Shown here piece by piece: positions 63,244-64,000 of a stretch of DNA of 64,000 bases (position 1 is the first letter of the stretch; every line of letters starts with the position of its first letter). Under the pieces are notes generated by a model, which was not told the origin of the DNA, ran no database searches, and saw only the letters and a program-made list of their open reading frames with translations. Made by a program: the position numbers and the translations under genes. The DNA is from Rhodocyclaceae bacterium (GTDB taxonomy: Bacteria; Pseudomonadota; Gammaproteobacteria; Burkholderiales; Rhodocyclaceae), in contig VIKE01000010.1 of NCBI GenBank assembly GCA_008080565.1, forward strand, positions 62,001-126,000, written 5' to 3'.

Positions 63244-63301
63244 GTATCTAAATTGCGCTGAACAAGCATTGTTCGGCGCTGTTGCAACGCAATTTAGATA
63301 C
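63244..63301. repeat. 14-bp perfect inverted repeat with a nested palindrome, ccoP-ccoG gap
   Basis: GTATCTAAATTGCG (63244-63257) and CGCAATTTAGATAC (63288-63301) are exact reverse complements separated by 30 bases. The spacer holds GAACAA-GCA-TTGTTC (63260-63274). The left arm ends about 11 bases before the ccoG start. It could be a regulator site, a leader structure or a remnant element. It does not match an FNR box (TTGAT-N4-ATCAA). Confidence 0.85.
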
Positions 63302-63323
63302 AAATCAGAATTTTCAAATGCAG

Positions 63324-63354
63324 AAATAAAAACGGGGCGGCTAAGCCGCCCCGT
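63324..63354 (-). terminator. intrinsic terminator after ccoP
   Basis: On the minus strand ACGGGGCGGC-TTA-GCCGCCCCGT (63354-63332) followed by TTTTTATTT. The stem is 10 bp, GC-rich and perfect. It separates ccoP from ccoG, so ccoG needs its own promoter or read-through. Confidence 0.95.
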
Positions 63355-63363
63355 ATATGCCAA

Positions 63364-64000
63364 TTACTTGGCGCCTTGGCTCAGGCTAATCACGTACGCC
63401 GACAGCAGATGCACCTTGGCGTCGCCCAGGAATTCCTTCCAGGCAGGCATCTGATTCTGACGACCTTTGGTGATCGTTTCGGTGATGGTCGCTTCAGAAG
63501 AACCATACAACCAGATCTTGTCGGTCAGGTTGGGGGCACCAACAGCAGCCATACCCGTCGCTTCCATGCCGTGGCAACCTACGCAACCAGCGGAGGTAAA
63601 GGTTTCCTTGCCCTTGGCAGCGCGAACAGAGTCATTCGGCAGACCGGACAGCGAACGGACGTAGTTGGCCAAATCCTTGATGCTGTCCGCACCCAACTGC
63701 TCATGCGGAGGCATGACGCCCATACGACCATTGGAAATGGTTTCCTTGATCTGTTCCGGCTCACCACCATATTGCCAGTCGGCGTCGGTCAGATTCGGGA
63801 AGCCCTTGGCACCACGCGCATCAGCACCGTGACACTGCATGCAGTAGGTCAGGTACAGACGCTTGCCCATTTCCATGGCTTGCTTGTCACCGGCCACAGC
63901 CTTGACATCCATGGCCATGAACTTGTCAAACAAGGGCTTGACCGTCGCATCCATCTTGTCGACTTCGGCCTTATGCTGACCACCGGACGTCCAGCCCAGC
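63364..64000 (-). CDS. ccoP: cbb3 cytochrome oxidase diheme subunit CcoP (5' end outside window)
   Basis: CcoP carries electrons from cytochrome c to the cbb3 oxidase core. About 212 C-terminal residues are visible, open to the window edge. Two heme c sites are clear: CMQCHG and CVGCHG. The text LGWTSGGQHKAEVDKMDATVK at the edge (in two parts) is the segment that follows the membrane helix in CcoP. A strong terminator follows the stop. Confidence 0.93.
   Translation of the reverse strand, partial: LGWTSGGQHKAEVDKMDATVKPLFDKFMAMDVKAVAGDKQAMEMGKRLYLTYCMQCHGADARGAKGFPNLTDADWQYGGEPEQIKETISNGRMGVMPPHEQLGADSIKDLANYVRSLSGLPNDSVRAAKGKETFTSAGCVGCHGMEATGMAAVGAPNLTDKIWLYGSSEATITETITKGRQNQMPAWKEFLGDAKVHLLSAYVISLSQGAK

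Noticed and set aside
1-64000. CRISPR arrays, insertion sequences, tRNA or rRNA genes, prophage genes
   Set aside because: No regularly spaced repeats, transposase motifs, tRNA cloverleaf or rRNA sequence was noticed in reading; gene order is that of a stable core locus.

Overview
The window is a nearly complete flagellar, chemotaxis and motor gene block from a betaproteobacterium, followed by a piece of a cbb3-oxidase locus. Gene content and protein style (FleSR two-component pair, FlhF/FlhG, MotCD beside MotAB, CheA proteins with acidic linkers, CcoP/CcoG/FixH) suggest a Rhodocyclaceae relative such as Dechloromonas or Azonexus. That placement is inferred from memory of the families; no search was run. 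Coding density is very high and many genes overlap by a few bases.

Layout. 1-3.5 kb: filament genes fliC, flaG, fliD, fliS and a fliT-like gene. 3.5-5.9 kb: a FliK-like protein, a free-standing FlhB C-terminal-domain protein and a PilZ flagellar brake (YcgR). 5.9-8.8 kb (minus strand): fliE and the fleS-fleR sensor/regulator pair. 8.96-20.0 kb (plus): fliF-G-H-I-J-K-L-M-N-O-P-Q-R. 20.0-30.8 kb (minus): a small lipoprotein, then flgL-K-J-I-H-G-F-E-D-C-B, transcribed from flgB toward flgL. 30.9-32.3 kb (plus): flgA, flgM, flgN. 32.4-40.2 kb (minus): motD, motC, fliA, flhG, flhF, flhA, flhB. 40.3-57.5 kb (minus): a chemotaxis block with two cheA, two cheY, two cheV, cheZ, cheW, cheB, cheR, a frameshifted cheD, a STAS protein and two large chemoreceptors. 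57.8-59.6 kb: motA and motB. 59.8-64 kb: a Nudix hydrolase, a TonB-like protein, a small DUF3149-type membrane protein, fixH, ccoG and the 3' part of ccoP.

Regulation visible in the DNA follows a two-step hierarchy. Good sigma-54 (GG-N10-GC) elements lie before fliE, fliK and in the flgB/flgA divergent region. Good sigma-28 (TAAAGTTT-N11-GCCGATAA) elements lie before fliC and flgM, with weaker ones before a cheV and flgK. FleR (a sigma-54 activator), FliA (sigma-28) and FlgM (anti-sigma-28) are all encoded here. A fleQ/flrA- or flhDC-type master regulator is not.

I see no wholly new system. The most unusual points are: an 11-G homopolymer inside flgK, an FlgI lacking about 30 normally conserved residues, an FlhG with a degenerate P-loop, five YGFFxPL-type repeats in the large CheA, duplicated DDLxALFDS motifs in CheZ, a one-base frameshift in cheD, and two opposed sigma-54 promoters that share one GC dinucleotide.
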